Part shown: positions 1 through 9,992 of the stretch, piece after piece | Position numbering within the stretch: the first letter of the stretch is position 1 | How the letters are laid out: each line of letters starts with the position of its first letter | Assembly (NCBI GenBank): GCA_003138795.1 | Contig: PLHC01000041.1 | Coordinates: 1-34,322, forward strand | Origin: Granulicella sp. | GTDB lineage: Bacteria; Acidobacteriota; Terriglobia; Terriglobales; Acidobacteriaceae | DNA length: 34,322 nt | Direction of reading: 5' to 3' | Notes under the pieces: model-generated | What the model saw: only the letters and a program-made list of their open reading frames with translations | Database searches by the model: none | Told to the model about the DNA's origin: nothing | Translations under genes and position numbers: made by a program

Positions 1-5
1 CGGGT

Positions 6-57
6 TTGCGGCAAGTTCGTCAGACCAGCTTCGATCGGCGAGTTGAACTTGCCGCAA
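6..57. repeat. 13-bp perfect inverted repeat
   Basis: TTGCGGCAAGTTC at 6-18 is repeated as its exact reverse complement at 45-57, separated by 26 bp. No T-run follows on either strand, so it is not a clear terminator. It could be an interspersed palindromic element or a protein-binding site; the function is unknown. Confidence 0.6.
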
Positions 58-319
58 TCGCCGCTTTTCGCGCAGCACATCAGCCGCAGTTTATTGGGCC
101 ATGTCGGCGATAACTCAGGCTATGCTGGCTAGGAATGCTCTGCGTAATCCCGACGATTTCTGCATGTGATTTGCACATCGCCTTACACAACGAGGATTTG
201 TCTAGTTTTATTCCGCATTCATACTTTGCCAGCGGAAAATAGCTTCATGCATGCGACTACGCCTTGCTGCTCTCTGCCTCGTCCTGGCTGTCACGTCCGT
301 CGGGATTCGAGGGTTTTGG
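58..319. other. Stretch with no assignable gene
   Basis: A plus-strand frame stays open from base 1 to a TAG at 130-132 (43 codons), but no family is recognised and it may be chance. A plus-strand ATG at 251 starts a signal-peptide-like stretch (MRLRLAALCLVLAVTSVG), yet it runs into the antisense of the gene ending at 320. It could be a 5' gene fragment. Nothing else is recognisable here. Confidence 0.4.
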
Positions 320-3185
320 TCACTGAATGGTGACGGTCCAAGAGGCGGAGTGAGTGGTGCTTCCGCTGGTGCCAGTGAGAGTGAGGGTGGAAGTCGTGGG
401 CGCGGCCAAGGATTTGCCGCTGCCGTGGCCGCAGCCGCTGACAGCGACGAGTACGGTGAAGGTAGCGAGCGCGATAAGCAGCAGCGGCCAACGGCGTCTG
501 CGCCTGAATCCGTAGCCGAAGAATGCTATCGTTCCGGCCAGGCCAAGCGGCAGCGTTGCAGCCAGCGTGAGGTTGCGGTGGGCGTTCCGCAGCGATGCGG
601 TTTGGGCGCTGGTCTGAAGGGTCGCGGTTGCGGTGACAGGGTTGGCGCCGTTCGGCGTCACCGAACTCGGCGCGACGGTGCAGGTCGCACCGGCTGGAGA
701 TCCGCTGCAGGTGAGCGCGGTCGCCTGATTGAAGCCTCCGGTGGGCGTAATCGTAAGGGTGGTCGTGGTGCTGCTGCCCTCGGTGACGGTGCTGGCGGTG
801 GGTGACAGGCCAATGGTGAAATCGGGCGTGACCGCAGCGGTGACCGTGAACGAAAGACTCGAAGCGGACGCAGCGAACGTGGTGGCGCCCGCGTAGGAGG
901 CGTTGATGGTATGCGCGCCGACGCTAAGCGTGGAGGTGGTATAAGTAGCTTTGCCGGTGCCGTCAAGCAAGCTGGTGCCGAGGGTGGTGGCGCCATCGGT
1001 GAAGGTGACCATGCCGGTGGGGATGGTGGAGCCCGACGCGGCGGTGACCAGTGCGGTGAAGGTGACGCTGGCGCCGCTGACCGCTGTGGTGGGCGAGGCA
1101 GAGAGCGCAGTGGTGGTTGAGACGACCACTGGAGCCGTGGCGTTCACGGTGACGGGGAGACTGGCGGAGGTGCTGCCGCTGAAGTTGGTGTCGCCCCCAT
1201 ATACGGCGGTGATTGCGTCAGAGCCGGTGGGAAGGGCGGTTGTGGACAAGGTGGCGACTCCGGAAGTGACGGTTCCGGTACCCAGGCTGGTGCCGCCGTT
1301 GTAGAAGGTGATGGTGCCGGTGGGGGTTGCGGTGCTACCTGCTGCCCCGGTAACGGTCGCGGTGAAGGTGACGCTGGCGCCGGTGGTGATGGTAGTCGCC
1401 GAGGCGGTGAGGGCGGTGGTGCTGGTAGCCAGTACGACGGGCGCGGAGCCGTAGAGGTTGAGCAGGACGGTTCTGCCGGCCAGGATGTCAGGCTTGCCGT
1501 CGCCGTTGAGGTCGACGGCGACGGCTATTCCTCCGGCTTCGATGTTGATGAGGTCTTTGGGTACGACAAAGCCGGTGGAAGGGACGGAGGTGAAGGTGCC
1601 GTCACCTTTGCCGTAGAAGACGCCGCTGAAGTCGTTGACGTCGAGCAAGGCGAGGTCGATGTTGCCGTCGGCGTTGAAGTCGGCCGCGGCGATGGAGGAG
1701 CTGCGGATGGCGTCGCCTCCGGTGAGGTTTTGGATGGTGGGCGTGGCGAAGGTGCCGTCGCCGTTGCCGAGGGCGATGGCGAACTCGGCCTGGCTGGCGG
1801 AGGTTTCGGCGAGGAAGGCGAGGTCGAGCTTGCCGTCTTTGTTGAAGTCGACGACGGCGGGGATGCCGTATACGTTCGCGGCGAGGGTGATGGGGGTGGG
1901 GGTTTTGAAGGTGCCATCGCCGTTGCCGATGTAGATTTCGAGGTGGGTGGTGGCTCCGGTGGCGATGCTGAAGCTGGGGACGAGAACGATGAGGTCGGGA
2001 ATGCCATCGTTGTTGAGGTCGGTGGTGCTGACGACCTGCGCCTGGTTGGCGGTGGCGGGCGCTGTGGTGCTGCTGTAGGTGGAGGTGATGACCGGGGTGG
2101 TCTTGAAGGTGCCGTCGCCGTTTCCGAGGAGGACGATATAGCTTTGGTTATAGGGGTTTACGGCCGGACCGCCGAAGGTTGCGCCAGCGGTCTCGTTGTA
2201 GGTGAGGATGAGATCGTTGTGGCCGTCATGGTTGAAGTCGGCGATCTGGAGGCCGCTGACGGTGACGGAGTTGTCGAAGTCGCCAGCGGGCGCGATCTGG
2301 GGGAAGGCGTGGGGGACGGGGGTTTGGAAGGTGCCGTCGCCGTTCGAGAGCGCCGTGAAGTAAACGGGAAGTGGGGACTGACTGCCAGTCCCGCTGTTAA
2401 GGCCGTTGTCCACGAAGACGAGGTCGGCCTTGCCGTCGCCGTTGATGTCGGCGACGGCATAGGTCGAGGCCGCGATGGTGCTGGCAGTGGTGACGGTGTA
2501 GCCGCTGACTACGAAGCTGGCGGGGGCGGTGATGGTGGAGACGGGGTTAAAGATGCCTTTCGTAGTGCCGAGTTGGACGGTGAAGGTGGGGCCGGGGGTG
2601 TTGTATTGGCCGGTGCCGTTGGTGATGATGTCGGGCAGACCGTCGCCGTTGACGTCGCCGAGATTGGTGCCGTTGTAGGCGCCGGTGATTTGGGGCGCGC
2701 CCACGAAGGTGCCGTCGCCGTTGCCCATGAGGACGTAGGCGGAGGCGGGGCTGCTGTCGTCTCCGCTGTAGTAGCCTCCGTTGGCGAGGCCGGTGTAGAT
2801 GTCGAGGTTGCCGTCGCCGTCGAGGTCGGTGACGGTGACATAGCCGGAGTTGTTGATGGAGGCGTAGCTGGCGCCCTGGGTGAAGGTGCCATTGCCGTTT
2901 CCGAGATAGGTGGAGATAGTGGGGCCGGTGTCGAGGACGAGGTCGGGCTTGCCGTCGTTGTTGATGTCGCCGCTGGCGAGGCCGGGGCCGAATCCGCCGG
3001 GGTTGCTCGAGGAGTAGGGGAAGGCCGGGGTGGAGACGGCGGTGAAGGTCCCGTCGCCGTTGCCGAGCAGGACGAGGCCGTTGGAGCAGACGATGTCCTT
3101 CTTCCCGTCGTTGTTCACATCGGCGGTGATGAGGCTGAGGATGGGAGTGGAGGCGTTGCTGGTGTAGCCGGGAAGACGATAGCGC
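320..3185 (-). pseudogene. FG-GAP/VCBS-repeat surface protein with Ig-like domains, 5'-truncated
   Basis: The readable protein is about 955 residues. It begins abruptly inside a repeat (TADVNNDGKKD) and carries about nine FG-GAP/VCBS units. Each unit has a Ca-binding DxNxDGxxD loop followed by LGNGDGTF, as in beta-propeller cell-surface proteins. Two bacterial Ig-like (Big_3-type) domains follow, then a third beta-rich segment and a hydrophobic stretch with an RRRRR motif near the C-terminus. There is no signal peptide and no ATG. The frame stays open upstream to a TTG at 3319, but those ~45 codons overlap the 3' end of the universal stress protein gene in another frame and do not resemble this family. 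The 5' end was therefore probably lost at a junction at about 3160-3186. Secretion and translation are doubtful. The C-terminal layout is typical of Acidobacteria. Confidence 0.8.
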
Positions 3186-4091
3186 TCATCCGTCTTCCTT
3201 GGTCGACCCGGCTTCGGCTTGGCGGACAGAGAGTACAGGGCAGGTTGCCTTCGCCAGCAAGTTGTATGCGAAGCTGGTGTGAAGATGCCGACCAAGTTGA
3301 GACTCAGTGCGGACCCCAAGGACGATCAAGGCGGCGTGCTGACTCTGGGCGATCTCGATAATCTGGTCAATCTCCATGCCGTGTTCCAACTGAAAGGCGG
3401 GCCTGCACCACTCCGAGTCGCTTTCAACGAGTACGCTCTTGATGCTCTTGCAGTAATCGTTCGCCAACTCAATCTTCAAGCGCTTGTTATTCTCCGCGGT
3501 GACCGGTAAGAGTTGACAGACTTCGATAGGTGCATCGAACTCCTTACCGAAGAAGACCGCATACGGAGCGGCAGTAGTTGCCTCCAGCGTAAAGTCGGAG
3601 AAGTAGATGACTGCGTCAAGGTGCAGCTTTGGATCGACACCCGAGAGTACATGCGCTCCGACGGTCAGGGTGGGGCAAGTTGCGGAGAGCAGGATCTTCT
3701 CTGTGTTGGAGCCTATGAGAAGGTGCTCCAGACCCCGATGAACACCATGGACGCCGAGGACCAGAAGATCAGCGTCGAACCTCTCCACCGCACTCAATAT
3801 GACCTCGGATGGAATCCCATCCTCCACGTGCGCCTCAACCTGTATTCCGAAGCTCCGCACGCCCTTGGCCAGAACTTCCAGCCGCTCCTGACCAACCTTT
3901 CGCATGAGGCTCGGCCTGGAGGTCGCGGTCTCAACTTCTCTTGCTGCCTGAGAAAGCTCCAGGACGTGGAGCATCACGATCGTTGCTTTGAAGTGATTGG
4001 CAAAGGAGACGGCATAGTCGAGGGCGAGCCGGGAACTCTCCAGGAAGTCTGTCGCAAATAGGATTCGCTCAACCTTGATTTCGGTGGTCAT
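3186..4091 (-). CDS. Universal stress protein, two tandem UspA domains
   Basis: This 301-residue protein has two UspA (Rossmann-like ATP-binding) domains, at about 1-150 and 155-295. Domain 1 begins VERILFATDF and carries a glycine-rich nucleotide-binding motif (GVHGVHRG...LLIGS), one residue longer than the usual GxxG-9x-G(S/T). Domain 2 (LIVLGVRTES) has a degenerate motif. The domain order and length fit tandem Usp proteins. The start ATG has AGGA six bases upstream, and the gene lies 18 bp after the TolC-type gene, so it is probably the last gene of the efflux operon. It is cytoplasmic, with a presumed role in stress or energy-state signalling; ATP binding is inferred from the family. Its last ~10 codons abut the truncated VCBS gene, so the native C-terminus may be slightly altered. 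Confidence 0.9.
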   Translation of the reverse strand: MTTEIKVERILFATDFLESSRLALDYAVSFANHFKATIVMLHVLELSQAAREVETATSRPSLMRKVGQERLEVLAKGVRSFGIQVEAHVEDGIPSEVILSAVERFDADLLVLGVHGVHRGLEHLLIGSNTEKILLSATCPTLTVGAHVLSGVDPKLHLDAVIYFSDFTLEATTAAPYAVFFGKEFDAPIEVCQLLPVTAENNKRLKIELANDYCKSIKSVLVESDSEWCRPAFQLEHGMEIDQIIEIAQSQHAALIVLGVRTESQLGRHLHTSFAYNLLAKATCPVLSVRQAEAGSTKEDG

Positions 4092-4109
4092 AATATCCTT
4101 TGCTGGAAC

Positions 4110-5477
4110 CTAGGGTTGTGAACCACTTTGGAATCGCAGAGTGGCCAGATCGGCTTCGTATTCGAAGCGCGCGTTCGCATCCGCAATCTGGGCCTGCGTC
4201 TGCTGAAGCTGCGCCTGACTCAACTCGACAATTGAGCTAAGCCCCAGTTGATACCGGGTCTGCGCTAGATCGAGGGCAGTATTCGCTTCCTTGACCAACT
4301 CCGCCGTGACGCTCATTCGCTGCTGAGCTGTAATGGCCGTGAGCCAAGCGGTCCTTACGTCGCGGACGATGCGAACCGTCAGTTGGCGGCTTTGCTCATT
4401 GGAAGCCTTTGCTCGAAGGTCCGCCTCAGCTGCCTCTGCGTGAAACTTGAAGCCATTGAAGATTGGAATGCTGACGTTGACTCCTGCTGCCCCATACCAA
4501 TCCTGGGGGAAATATGTAGGTGATCCCACAGGTGTGACTCCAACGACGCCCGCGGCTGATATGGTCGGCAGCAGCAGCTCGTGTTGTGCGCGGCTGAATC
4601 GCACATCCGCGTCGTGAGTCAGTTGTTGGGCCTTCAGGTCGGGTCGTTGTTGAAGCGCCAGCGCGATCACCGCTTCCGCTGAATCTGCAATTGGCGCAGG
4701 TAAGGCGAGGTCGTCGACCAGTTGATAGTGATGATCTGTCGTCGTCCCGAGTATGTCGTTCAAGCTGGCCATAGCGGCGTTGGCTTGATTCTGGGAGTCG
4801 AGCACCAATAGTTTTGCCTGTGAGAGATTCACCTGGGCGAAGCTCTGATCGAGTGTCGACTTGAGCTTGCTGGCCGTCAGCGCATCTACCTGATCTGTGA
4901 CGCTCTGTCGCTCATTGACCGTGCTGTTTGCCACCTGCAGTGTCGCTTGAGCCTCCAATGCGTTGTAGAAGGCCAGGTCGGACGCGAACACGATGTCCTC
5001 TCGCGTGGCCTCTGCACTTTGCGTCGCAGCTTTGGCCTGCAGGGATGAAGAGGCCACCAGATTGGGTGTGCGCCCAAAGTCGGTTATTAACTGGTTCAGT
5101 TGGACGCCAGCGCCCACATGGTTCAGAAGACGTGATGCAGTAAGAGCACCTGAGGATATGCGGCTCGCCTCTTCTGCGCCGACGCCTGTCCCATTGCCAT
5201 AGAGGCTTGGAAGTTCACCGGAGCGGGTCTCACGGACGACCTGCTTTTGTGCGAGTGCGATCAGCGCTGCAACGCTGATGCGTGGATTGTTCTTCAAAGC
5301 CATTTGCTCTGCCTGCAGCCGGGTGAGGGTTTCATCCGGGGATGTGGCCACTGGCAACGCGGCAGAGGTCTGCATTTGCATTGGCGCATCTGACAGAGTC
5401 GTCCCCTGGACTTGTGCCAGGAGGACGGGTGAGCAGACGGAACAAAGGAGGATCCCTATAAGACTGTGCTTAGACAT
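4110..5477 (-). CDS. TolC-family outer membrane efflux protein
   Basis: This 455-residue protein has an N-terminal signal peptide (hydrophobic IGILLCSVCSPVLLA, then AQ). Two outer-membrane efflux protein repeats of long alpha-helical coiled-coil segments follow, including the family-typical TRYQLGLSSIVELSQAQLQ near the C-terminus. It should form the outer-membrane channel of the tripartite pump encoded upstream. The ATG lies inside the last codons of the RND gene (8-bp overlap), with a GGAGGT-type ribosome site in that gene's 3' end, so translation is coupled. No specific substrate can be deduced. Confidence 0.92.
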   Translation of the reverse strand: MSKHSLIGILLCSVCSPVLLAQVQGTTLSDAPMQMQTSAALPVATSPDETLTRLQAEQMALKNNPRISVAALIALAQKQVVRETRSGELPSLYGNGTGVGAEEASRISSGALTASRLLNHVGAGVQLNQLITDFGRTPNLVASSSLQAKAATQSAEATREDIVFASDLAFYNALEAQATLQVANSTVNERQSVTDQVDALTASKLKSTLDQSFAQVNLSQAKLLVLDSQNQANAAMASLNDILGTTTDHHYQLVDDLALPAPIADSAEAVIALALQQRPDLKAQQLTHDADVRFSRAQHELLLPTISAAGVVGVTPVGSPTYFPQDWYGAAGVNVSIPIFNGFKFHAEAAEADLRAKASNEQSRQLTVRIVRDVRTAWLTAITAQQRMSVTAELVKEANTALDLAQTRYQLGLSSIVELSQAQLQQTQAQIADANARFEYEADLATLRFQSGSQP

Positions 5478-8400
5478 GAGCCACCTCCGCGGCCGCTTCC
5501 GCGTCTACTTCTTTGCGATGGATGAGTAGGTACACAGCGGGAACCAGAAATACCGTTATGATGCCGGACGAGACGAGTCCGCCGAGAATCGCTCGTGCCA
5601 GTGAGGCATACTGCTCGCTACCCGGCTCTAACGCCAGCGCCAGGGGAATGATTCCCAATACCGTGGCCAGTGACGTCATCAGGATCGGACGCAGACGCAT
5701 AGAGCATGCGTCCACGATGGCTTTGCGGATGGGAACGCCGCTGGCCCTCAGCGTCCCTACGAACTCGACGATGAGGATGCTGTTTGACACTGCGATACCG
5801 GCCATCATGATGACGCCCATCAGTGACATCACATTCATGGTGGTTCCAGTGACCAAGAGAAAGAGAATGACGCCTGCTACGCCTGGTGGCACGGCAAGCA
5901 GGATTATGAATGGATCGGAGAACGAGGCGAACTGAGCCATCAAAATCAGATAGACCAGCACCACGGCAAGGATGAACCCAATGCCGAAGCTCTTGAAGGA
6001 CTGATGCATATCGTCAACCGAGCCGCCTATCTGCACGGTCAAATCGTGAGGTGCAGGAAGACCGGCGAGCACCTTCTGCACATCATTGCTGACATGGCTC
6101 AGGTCCTCCGCTTTGGGCATGACATACACATCGAAGCTGCGGCGAAGCTGATAATGGTCCACTTCCGTAGGCGTGTTAATTTGTTTGATTGAAGCAAGCG
6201 ACTCCAGTGGGGTTGTCTGTTTACCATCTGCCGATCGAAGTGGAATCTGCTCAAAATCAGTAAGAGTCTTGATCTCATTATCTGGGTACTGCACTGTCAG
6301 CATGTAGTTGTTTCCGGACTTTGGATCTACCCAGAAGCTAGGCGCAATCACTGAGTCCGAAGTGAGTGCTGTAATGACGTTCTGGATCGCAAGTTGTGGG
6401 GAGATATCCAGCAGCGCAGCGTGCTCACGATTGATGTTCAGTTCAAGGCCCGGGTAGTCAAGATCCTGCGGGACAAGCACATCGCTGACCGAGCCCAATG
6501 TTCGCATCTTTTCGGCAACCTTCTGGGCATACGCATAAGCAGAGTCCATGTCGCTGCCTCCGATACGGATGTCGACGGGCGCTGGCTTGCCCTGATTGAC
6601 GACGGAGTCGACGAGACCACCCGTCTGGAAGTAGGTCCCCACTTCGGGAAAGTCGGTCGCGAACTTGCTCCGCAGACGCTGCATATAAACGAAGCTGCTG
6701 GTCTTATGGTCCGGCTTGAGACTGACCTGTATAAATCCCGTGTTCATCCCGGAGTTGCTGGTGTAGATCGCCGACAAGTCCGGCGTGATTCCAATGTTGG
6801 AGACGATCATGTTCATATCGTCCTTTGAGACCACCTGGCGAATCTCGTTCTCCATCATCGCTACATACTCGTCGGTCACTTCGATTCGCATTCCCGGCGG
6901 CGCTTTCACGTCCACTACAAATTGTCCAGGATCTGTGCGCGGAAAGAATGACTTACCCAATAGTGGATAGAATGCGAGTCCGAAGACGACGAAGATAGTG
7001 ACGGCCACTACCGTAGCGACGGGGTAGTCGAGGCATAGCTCGACCCCACGGTCATAGGCTCGCTGGAAGCGTTGAAACTGATGATTGAAGCGGTCGACCA
7101 CGCGGTGAAACAGATTTGCCTCGGAAAGACTTTTTTCAGCCTCGACGAGATCTCCCTCCACGGCCTCGGCACTGTGGTGAATGTGCGACGGATCGATCCG
7201 AATGAACTTTGCGCAAAATAGAGGCACTACAGTCATGGCGACAATGTAAGAGGCGAAGAGCGCAAAAACGACTGCCAGCGCCATAGCTGTAAATAAATAC
7301 TTACTAACTCCAACAAGCAGAATCACCGGAAAGAAGACGATACTTGTTGCGCAAGTCGCTGCGAGGACAGCTAACTGTACCTCCTTGCCACCTTTTTCCG
7401 CAGCCTCCACCGGAGGTTCACCCATCTCCATGTGCCGGAATATGTTCTCCAGCACAACCACAGAGTTGTCGATCAAACGCGACAGCGCGAGCGCCAGACC
7501 GCCGAGCACCATCGTGTTGATGGTGCTGGCGCCCATGTCGAGCGCGATGAAGCAGGCCAGACAGGAGATGGGGATGGACAGCAACACGCTGATGGTGGCC
7601 CGCATGTTGCCCAGAAACAAGAGGATCATCAGTGCCGTGAGCACGAGTCCCATCGTTCCCTCGTTGATGACGTTTTTGACAGCGGTCTTTACATAGGCGG
7701 ACTGATCGAAGACGACATTTGTCTTCAGAGCCGCAGGGACATCCAGCAGGTGATGAACGGCGTCGCGCACACCATTGACGATGCTGATGGTGTTCGATCC
7801 TCCACCCTGCTTGAGCACCGGGATATACACCGAGTGTTGTCCGTCGACGCGTACGACATTGGTTTGGAGTTGACTCGCATCTTCTGCTTTGCCGATATCG
7901 CCCACGAAGACCGATGCGCCGCTCGCTGTCTTGATTGGCATGGCGTTGATCTGATCAACGACTGGCACCTGACTGTTCGCATAGATGTTGTAGTCCTTCG
8001 GGCCAATGCGAACATCTCCGGCAGGAAGAATCAGGTTCGACTCGTTTACGGCGTGTACTACGTCCATCACCGATAGCTCATGAGCTTCAAGCTTCACCGG
8101 GTCGACATACACTTGAATCTGCCGATATTTGCCTCCATACGGTTGAGGAACTGAGGCTCCCGGCACGTTGGCTACCTGGTTGCGGACCGAAAACTGTGCG
8201 AGATCCTTGAGTTGCGTCTGATTCAAGCCCTGTCCCTTGAGCGTGATGAGACATACCGGCATATTGGAGGCATCGAATTTCAGCACTACTGGCGGCAGGG
8301 TTCCAGGCGGTAGTCGCCTCAGGTTCGCCATCGCAAGGTTTGAGATATTGCTGACAGCAGCATTCGCATCCGTACCCGGCTGGAAATAAATCTTGATAAG

Positions 8401-8661
8401 GCTGACGCCCGGCAACGAGCGCGACTCAATATGCTCGATGCCGCTTCCGAGGGTAAAGAAGCGCTCATAGCTGTTGGTGATGTCCGCTTCAATCTGCTGT
8501 GGCGGCATGCCCGAATAGAAGGTCGCGACGACTACCACCGGGATATTGATCTCGGGGAACAAATCAACCGGCATACGAACAACGGTCGCTGTTCCAACCA
8601 CGATCACCATCAGGCAGAACATAAGGATGAAGAAGGGGTACTTGATCGCGAAGGAGGACAT
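5470..8661 (-). CDS. RND efflux permease (HAE1/AcrB superfamily)
   Basis: The protein is 1063 residues, the usual AcrB-family length, with an N-terminal TM helix, two large periplasmic loops and two six-helix bundles. It starts MSSFAIKYPFFILMFCLMVI. In TM4 the proton-relay position reads LIDNSVVVLEN (D398-N399), where AcrB has Asp-Asp. In TM10 the segment VSNSILIVEF has Ser (about S959) where AcrB has Lys940. Inner-membrane drug:proton antiport is assumed, but the relay differs from AcrB. The start ATG overlaps the adaptor stop (TAATG), with AGGAGG upstream, so translation is tightly coupled. Substrate is unknown. Confidence 0.93.
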   Translation of the reverse strand: MSSFAIKYPFFILMFCLMVIVVGTATVVRMPVDLFPEINIPVVVVATFYSGMPPQQIEADITNSYERFFTLGSGIEHIESRSLPGVSLIKIYFQPGTDANAAVSNISNLAMANLRRLPPGTLPPVVLKFDASNMPVCLITLKGQGLNQTQLKDLAQFSVRNQVANVPGASVPQPYGGKYRQIQVYVDPVKLEAHELSVMDVVHAVNESNLILPAGDVRIGPKDYNIYANSQVPVVDQINAMPIKTASGASVFVGDIGKAEDASQLQTNVVRVDGQHSVYIPVLKQGGGSNTISIVNGVRDAVHHLLDVPAALKTNVVFDQSAYVKTAVKNVINEGTMGLVLTALMILLFLGNMRATISVLLSIPISCLACFIALDMGASTINTMVLGGLALALSRLIDNSVVVLENIFRHMEMGEPPVEAAEKGGKEVQLAVLAATCATSIVFFPVILLVGVSKYLFTAMALAVVFALFASYIVAMTVVPLFCAKFIRIDPSHIHHSAEAVEGDLVEAEKSLSEANLFHRVVDRFNHQFQRFQRAYDRGVELCLDYPVATVVAVTIFVVFGLAFYPLLGKSFFPRTDPGQFVVDVKAPPGMRIEVTDEYVAMMENEIRQVVSKDDMNMIVSNIGITPDLSAIYTSNSGMNTGFIQVSLKPDHKTSSFVYMQRLRSKFATDFPEVGTYFQTGGLVDSVVNQGKPAPVDIRIGGSDMDSAYAYAQKVAEKMRTLGSVSDVLVPQDLDYPGLELNINREHAALLDISPQLAIQNVITALTSDSVIAPSFWVDPKSGNNYMLTVQYPDNEIKTLTDFEQIPLRSADGKQTTPLESLASIKQINTPTEVDHYQLRRSFDVYVMPKAEDLSHVSNDVQKVLAGLPAPHDLTVQIGGSVDDMHQSFKSFGIGFILAVVLVYLILMAQFASFSDPFIILLAVPPGVAGVILFLLVTGTTMNVMSLMGVIMMAGIAVSNSILIVEFVGTLRASGVPIRKAIVDACSMRLRPILMTSLATVLGIIPLALALEPGSEQYASLARAILGGLVSSGIITVFLVPAVYLLIHRKEVDAEAAAEVAHV

Positions 8662-9890
8662 TACTCGCTTACCTCCTGCGCTGCAGTGGGGATAAAGGCG
8701 GCGTGAGGCGTGACGGCCTCACTGGACTGATAGTTCGCCTGGCCGGAGGCGATGACGCGTTCTCCATCGTGTAGGCCGCTCAAAATCTCCATCCGGTCCG
8801 CTGTCTGTATTCCGAGCGTCACGTTCCGCTTCTCGATGTGATTCGTCGAGTCCACAACGAGGACATACGCCTGGTCGCCGCTCTGCACCACGGCCTGCGC
8901 CGGAAGTGTCAGCGTGTCATCCTTCTGCTGCAGTTGGATCATGGTCTCCGCATACATTCCCGGACTGAGAACCAGATCAGGATTTGGAACATCCACCTCA
9001 GTCAGCATGGTCCGCGTATCCGTATCCAGTGCTCGCGAGAAGCGCACAATCTTCCCGGTAAACGTGCGACCTGTGGCATTCACCTTGATCTGAACTTCGC
9101 CACCTTCGTGGATGTACGGTACGTCAGCCTCGGGAACAGGCATGCGCAAACGCAGCAGGTCGCTCTGTGCAACTCGAACCACCGGCATCGACTGCGTGTT
9201 GGAGGCTGTTCCCGCCTGAATCAGCGATCCGGTGTCGGCGTAGCGCATCGTCACGACCCCGTTGAATGGAGAGATGATCTCCTGATAGTTGGTCAGCGTT
9301 TCAACGCGATGACTTTCGGCACGCGAAACCCCGAGTTGCTGCTGCATCGCATTGAGGGATGCCTTGGCGACGCCGATCTGCGCCTCTGATTCCTGGTCTT
9401 TCGAGAGCTCATCATCCAATTCCTGCTCGGCGATCAATCCTGGCCTCTGCTGGGAAGCCTGCAGCAGCCGAGTGTAGGCTGCATGGAGGGCAGCATGGGT
9501 CGCTTGCGCACTGATGACCTCGTTTTCAGCGCGCCCAATCTCGGATTGCGTATGGCGCACTTCGGCCTGAGCACCTTGAAGCTGATCCTGCAGTTCTGGT
9601 ACTTCGAGGTCGGCAAGGACTTCGCCCTGGCGTACACGGTCACCGATATCTACCTTGATCCAGCGGATGTACCCGGCGACCTTGGCGTGAAGATCGACTT
9701 CCTGGTACGGCTCAAACTGGCCTGCAACAGTGAGGGAGCTGGCTAGATTCCCACGGGTAACGTTAACAACCGCTGCGGCCTGCGGGGTGGCAGTAGGAGC
9801 TTTCCCTTTATGAAGGAACACAAACAGCACAGAGGCCGCGAGAAGAACAATGAGGACTACTGCGATCCAAAGGATTCGCTTGCGAGACAT
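8661..9890 (-). CDS. HlyD/AcrA-type periplasmic adaptor of the RND pump
   Basis: This 409-residue membrane-fusion protein has an N-terminal membrane anchor (LWIAVVLIVLLAASVLFVFL). A first lipoyl half-motif follows (EVDLHAKVAGYIRWIKVDIG), then an alpha-helical hairpin rich in Gln/Glu/Ala (about 95-200). The second lipoyl half (IISPFNGVVTMRY), a beta-barrel (VQIKVNATGRTFTGKIVRFS) and a membrane-proximal domain complete it. It should bridge the permease and the TolC channel. AGGTGG four bases before the ATG is a good ribosome site. It is the first pump gene and overlaps the permease gene by one base. Confidence 0.93.
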   Translation of the reverse strand: MSRKRILWIAVVLIVLLAASVLFVFLHKGKAPTATPQAAAVVNVTRGNLASSLTVAGQFEPYQEVDLHAKVAGYIRWIKVDIGDRVRQGEVLADLEVPELQDQLQGAQAEVRHTQSEIGRAENEVISAQATHAALHAAYTRLLQASQQRPGLIAEQELDDELSKDQESEAQIGVAKASLNAMQQQLGVSRAESHRVETLTNYQEIISPFNGVVTMRYADTGSLIQAGTASNTQSMPVVRVAQSDLLRLRMPVPEADVPYIHEGGEVQIKVNATGRTFTGKIVRFSRALDTDTRTMLTEVDVPNPDLVLSPGMYAETMIQLQQKDDTLTLPAQAVVQSGDQAYVLVVDSTNHIEKRNVTLGIQTADRMEILSGLHDGERVIASGQANYQSSEAVTPHAAFIPTAAQEVSE

Positions 9891-9992
9891 GGAACCACCT
9901 ATTCGGACTTGTATTGAAGCGAAGTCATTTCCAGAAAGAGCGGGGTCCCCGCATTGTCGCGGTGCATCTCTTCGAGGAGAGTGAGCGTGCTG

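Noticed and set aside
251-805. Plus-strand frame with a signal-peptide-like start
   Set aside because: After ~20 codons it is antisense to the VCBS gene and shows no further protein character; mentioned only as a possible fragment.
1500-3100. Regularly spaced similar 20-25 bp motifs, CRISPR-like at first sight
   Set aside because: They encode the FG-GAP repeat (LGNGDGTF and DxNxDG) in one frame, with spacing and divergence of protein repeats.
1730-3361. 543-codon plus-strand frame opposite the VCBS gene
   Set aside because: The repeat-rich composition mirrors the FG-GAP repeats on the other strand; no independent features.
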